Below, piece after piece: positions 61,833 through 64,000 of a DNA stretch of 64,000 bases. This DNA is from Sutcliffiella sp. FSL R7-0096 (lineage in GTDB: Bacteria; Bacillota; Bacilli; Bacillales; Bacillaceae_I), in assembly GCF_038595065.1 (NCBI RefSeq), contig NZ_CP152003.1, positions 538,001 to 602,000 of the forward strand. Reading direction: 5' to 3'. A program made the translations under genes and the position numbers. Numbering within the stretch: position 1 is the first letter of the stretch; every line of letters starts with the position of its first letter. Below the pieces are notes generated by a model, which saw only the letters and a program-made list of their open reading frames with translations, ran no database searches and was not told the DNA's origin.

Positions 61833-62357
61833 TTGGAAGAAAAGAAAGAAACTGTTTCCATAAGTGGGGTTATTAGTAAAGAAATGTTTCAAAAGTACAT
61901 GGCTTATCATGTAAATGAAGAAAATAAATATACATTTCCTATTGTCTTAACAGCATTCTTTCTATGTTTATGGTTTGTTGCTAATATAAATCGGTTCGTT
62001 TCACTAATTGGAACCTTGTTACTAGGAGGCTTTGCTATGCTACTAATCTCTGTATTAATCAAGTTGCGTGCGACCAAGGAATATAAAAGCGACAGGCAGA
62101 TCATGGGCGAGATTTTTCTTGCGTTCAGCGAAGATGGCATCCAGCAGAAGCGTCATAAGTCAGAAGCATTTTGGGAGTGGAATGATGTCCTTACCATCAA
62201 TGAAAAGAAGGAAATGTTTCTGTTCTATGTATCCAAAAATAGGGCGGTACTATTACCGAAAAACTTTATGGTCAACCATGAGATGATCAAATTAAGAAAA
62301 ATCATACATAACAACGCATTGACCCAGAAGGTTAAATTGTTAGAGGAAGCGGTGTAG
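61833..62357 (+). CDS. YcxB-like membrane protein
   Basis: A 174-aa protein: MFQKYMAYHVNEENKYTF, two transmembrane helices, and the C-terminal YcxB-like domain GEIFLAFSEDGIQQKRHKS ... FWEWNDVLTINEKKEMFLFYVSKNRAVLLPKNFM. AGGAGTGA supports the TTG at 61833, as the earlier ATG at 61800 has no ribosome site. It lies 2 bp before the P-loop gene. The function of YcxB is unknown. Confidence 0.75.
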   Translation: MEEKKETVSISGVISKEMFQKYMAYHVNEENKYTFPIVLTAFFLCLWFVANINRFVSLIGTLLLGGFAMLLISVLIKLRATKEYKSDRQIMGEIFLAFSEDGIQQKRHKSEAFWEWNDVLTINEKKEMFLFYVSKNRAVLLPKNFMVNHEMIKLRKIIHNNALTQKVKLLEEAV

Positions 62358-62359
62358 GT

Positions 62360-62872
62360 ATGACAAGGTCCATCTATATCATTTCTGGTCCCTGTGGTGT
62401 TGGAAAATCGACCATCACAAAAGGGCTCGCACGGAAATTAGAGAAAACGGTACTAGTTGAGGGTGACATGATTAGCGCCTTGTTTGTCGGCCAAGTGCAG
62501 CCACCTTGGGAAGAAAAGCTCTCCATTGTCTGGCAGAACTTAAGCAGCCTTACCAAGAATTTTTTGTTGAATGGCTACGATGTTGTCATTGATTATGTGG
62601 TGGAAGACGAATTGGAGTGGTTTTGCAAAGAACTCCAACAGACAGGATTGGATATTTCGCTTCATTACTATGTCTTACTTGCTGATCCGGAAGTGCTTGT
62701 TGAGCGAATAACCAGACGGGGAGACACCAACATGATTCCTCGATCCTTGGAGCTTCTCCATCAGCTGGAAAATAAAAAGGAAAACGCTCTCCATCTATAT
62801 GACACGACCAATAAAGATCCGAAAGTCATCATAGAAGAAATTGCAGGCAATAGTACACATTATTATCCTTGA
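62360..62872 (+). CDS. P-loop kinase-like protein (AAA_33 type)
   Basis: A 170-aa P-loop protein: Walker A SGPCGVGKSTITKGLA near the start, DVVIDYVVEDELEW as acidic block and the RITRRGDTNMIPRSLELLH lid-like region. It is the shape of small kinases such as shikimate, gluconate or antibiotic kinases, so it may phosphorylate a small molecule. It follows the YcxB-like gene by 2 bp and is probably co-translated. Confidence 0.82.
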   Translation: MTRSIYIISGPCGVGKSTITKGLARKLEKTVLVEGDMISALFVGQVQPPWEEKLSIVWQNLSSLTKNFLLNGYDVVIDYVVEDELEWFCKELQQTGLDISLHYYVLLADPEVLVERITRRGDTNMIPRSLELLHQLENKKENALHLYDTTNKDPKVIIEEIAGNSTHYYP

Positions 62873-62949
62873 CAGATTCCTTTGAAATTCTTACCATAAA
62901 GAAAAGAGATGGACGGAAGGGGAATCGAAAGCCTAACAATGTGGAAAAA

Positions 62950-63098
62950 CCTTTAATGAAAACAGAGTAATTGGATAGAGTCAGCGGTTCCGACCAAGGG
63001 ATTAGTCTGTCCGTCAAATCATTTCATTAAAGGGATACACATGTTGTGGAGTCGATACCCCACTGGAAACAGGTGCCTTTGGTGCACCTGTTTTTTTG
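62950..63098 (+). ncRNA. Candidate structured RNA with terminator
   Basis: CCTTTAATGAAA (62950-62961) and TTTCATTAAAGG (63022-63033) form a perfect 12-bp closing stem around 60 nt of moderately GC-rich sequence with possible inner pairings. A good terminator follows (AAACAGGTGC / GTGCACCTGTTT, 63067-63098). It stands between the kinase-like gene and the SDR gene. I recognise no known riboswitch. A small mobile element with 12-bp ends is the other reading. Confidence 0.45.
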
Positions 63099-63160
63099 TG
63101 GAGAAAAAACATCTCTTTCGACCACAAATGAATATGCCCTAACACTAGGAGGGTCATTTT

Positions 63161-63922
63161 ATGAATAGAATAGCAATCGTAACTGGCGCAAGCCGTTCAA
63201 AGGGAATAGGAGCTGCCGTCTGCAGAGAGCTTGCAAAAGCGGGGCACCCTATCTTTTTTACGTACTGGACGCCTTATGATGAAGAGATGCCGTGGGGGTC
63301 TAATGCCAATGAACAGACTCTTTTAAAAGAGGAGCTGGAGGGTTTCGGTGTTCCGGTGAACATGATGGAGCTTGATCTAACAAGCCCGGAAGCTCCAGAA
63401 CAATTGTTTCAAAAAGTGAGAGAGGATCTTGGTCAGCCAAGCATTTTAATCAATAACGCGACCTATTCAACCAACGATGATTATAGCACCATTACAGCAG
63501 AGGACTTGGATAAACATTATTTTGTAAACATCCGGGCTACCACTTTGCTAAGTAGCAGGTTTGCTCAGCAGTTCAACCTTGGGAGCGGTGGGCGTATTGT
63601 CAACCTGACATCTGGACAGTTCCAAAGGCCAATGCCTGGCGAGCTTTCGTATGCAACAACTAAAGGCGCAATTGATGCCATGACCATCACCTTGGCAGCA
63701 GAAGTGGCTAAGCTTGGGATTACTGTCAATGCCATTAATCCTGGTCCGACTGATACGGGGTGGATGACAGAGGAAGTCAAGTCTGGTCTATCTGGCATGT
63801 TTCCTTCCGGCAGGGTAGGTTTGCCGAGTGACGTTGCTCGGACTATCAAGTTCCTTGTCAGCGAAGAGGCCGAATGGGTGACAGGACAGATCATCCATTC
63901 TGAAGGCGGATTTAGGAGGTAG
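63161..63922 (+). CDS. SDR-family oxidoreductase
   Basis: A 253-aa short-chain dehydrogenase: the Rossmann motif VTGASRSKGIGAAV near residues 7-20, NNATYS, the catalytic Ser in LTSGQFQ and YATTK (Tyr and Lys pair), and INPGPTDTGW. It closely follows the FabG-like fold; the substrate is unknown. The phrase SRSKGIG is typical of a Bacillus SDR group. AGGAGG lies before the ATG. A further coding frame starts 5 bp after its stop. Confidence 0.9.
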   Translation: MNRIAIVTGASRSKGIGAAVCRELAKAGHPIFFTYWTPYDEEMPWGSNANEQTLLKEELEGFGVPVNMMELDLTSPEAPEQLFQKVREDLGQPSILINNATYSTNDDYSTITAEDLDKHYFVNIRATTLLSSRFAQQFNLGSGGRIVNLTSGQFQRPMPGELSYATTKGAIDAMTITLAAEVAKLGITVNAINPGPTDTGWMTEEVKSGLSGMFPSGRVGLPSDVARTIKFLVSEEAEWVTGQIIHSEGGFRR

Positions 63923-63926
63923 TGGT

Positions 63927-64000
63927 GTGAGAGAGTTGAGTGTACAATTGCAATTGGTTAAAAGCGCAAATCGTTCGGAGTTTTTACCGTACTTGCTTTT
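63927..64000 (+). CDS. Start of a gene cut by the window edge
   Basis: GTG at 63927 follows AGGAGGT (63914-63920) with 6-bp spacing and opens a frame that begins MRELSVQLQLVKSANRSEF and runs to the window end. It probably belongs to the SDR transcript. Too short to name. Confidence 0.6.
   Translation, partial: MRELSVQLQLVKSANRSEFLPYLL

Overview
The window looks like chromosomal DNA of a member of the Bacillaceae (Bacillus sensu lato). The reasons are moderate G+C, strong AGGAGG-type ribosome binding sites with frequent TTG and GTG starts, a SAM-I riboswitch and a T-box leader, a sigma-W promoter in front of an NfeD/flotillin pair, and neighbours familiar from Bacillus (gatCAB, dgkB, cysH-cysP-sat-cysC with siroheme genes, yeeN). 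Families are named by recognising motifs; no database search was possible.

Layout. 1-8.9 kb: housekeeping genes. These are gatCAB (amidation of misacylated tRNA), a VanY-type lipoprotein peptidase, nfeD-floT membrane microdomain genes behind a sigma-W promoter, the lipid kinase gene dgkB and a small lipoprotein. 8.98-17.7 kb: one long assimilatory sulfate operon behind a SAM riboswitch (small DUF2292 protein, APS/PAPS reductase, sulfate permease, ATP sulfurylase, APS kinase, sulfite reductase, and the three siroheme enzymes SUMT, SirB and SirC). It is interrupted by a dispersed 127-bp repeat, an extra strong terminator and a 21-bp heptad array. 18.3-21.4 kb: a T-box-controlled archaeal-type prolyl-tRNA synthetase followed by a PatB/MalY-type C-S lyase. 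21.5-27.0 kb: PanE-like reductase, methyltransferase, serine hydrolase, an ArsR-type regulator coupled to an MFS transporter that has lost its N-terminal half, then a 52-bp tandem repeat. 27.2-32.0 kb: an oxidoreductase with ergothioneine genes egtB and egtD, then a thermolysin-like secreted protease on the other strand.

32.3-64 kb is accessory in character: many GNAT acetyltransferases, a nucleotidyltransferase-GNAT fusion, HAD phosphatases, small membrane proteins, a putative immunity protein, paired ACT-like paralogues and a GAF-STAS protein. The most striking locus is 54.0-57.2 kb: a VanR/VanS-type two-component pair directly followed by a close VanY (D,D-carboxypeptidase) homologue and a small membrane protein. 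There are no vanH, vanA or vanX genes, and vanR and vanY share similar promoter-proximal sequences. This looks like a stand-alone cell-wall sensing and trimming unit. Several intergenic regions carry short-period repeats (34, 21 and 52 bp), and two copies of a roughly 126-bp imperfect palindromic element lie 41 kb apart in opposite orientations.
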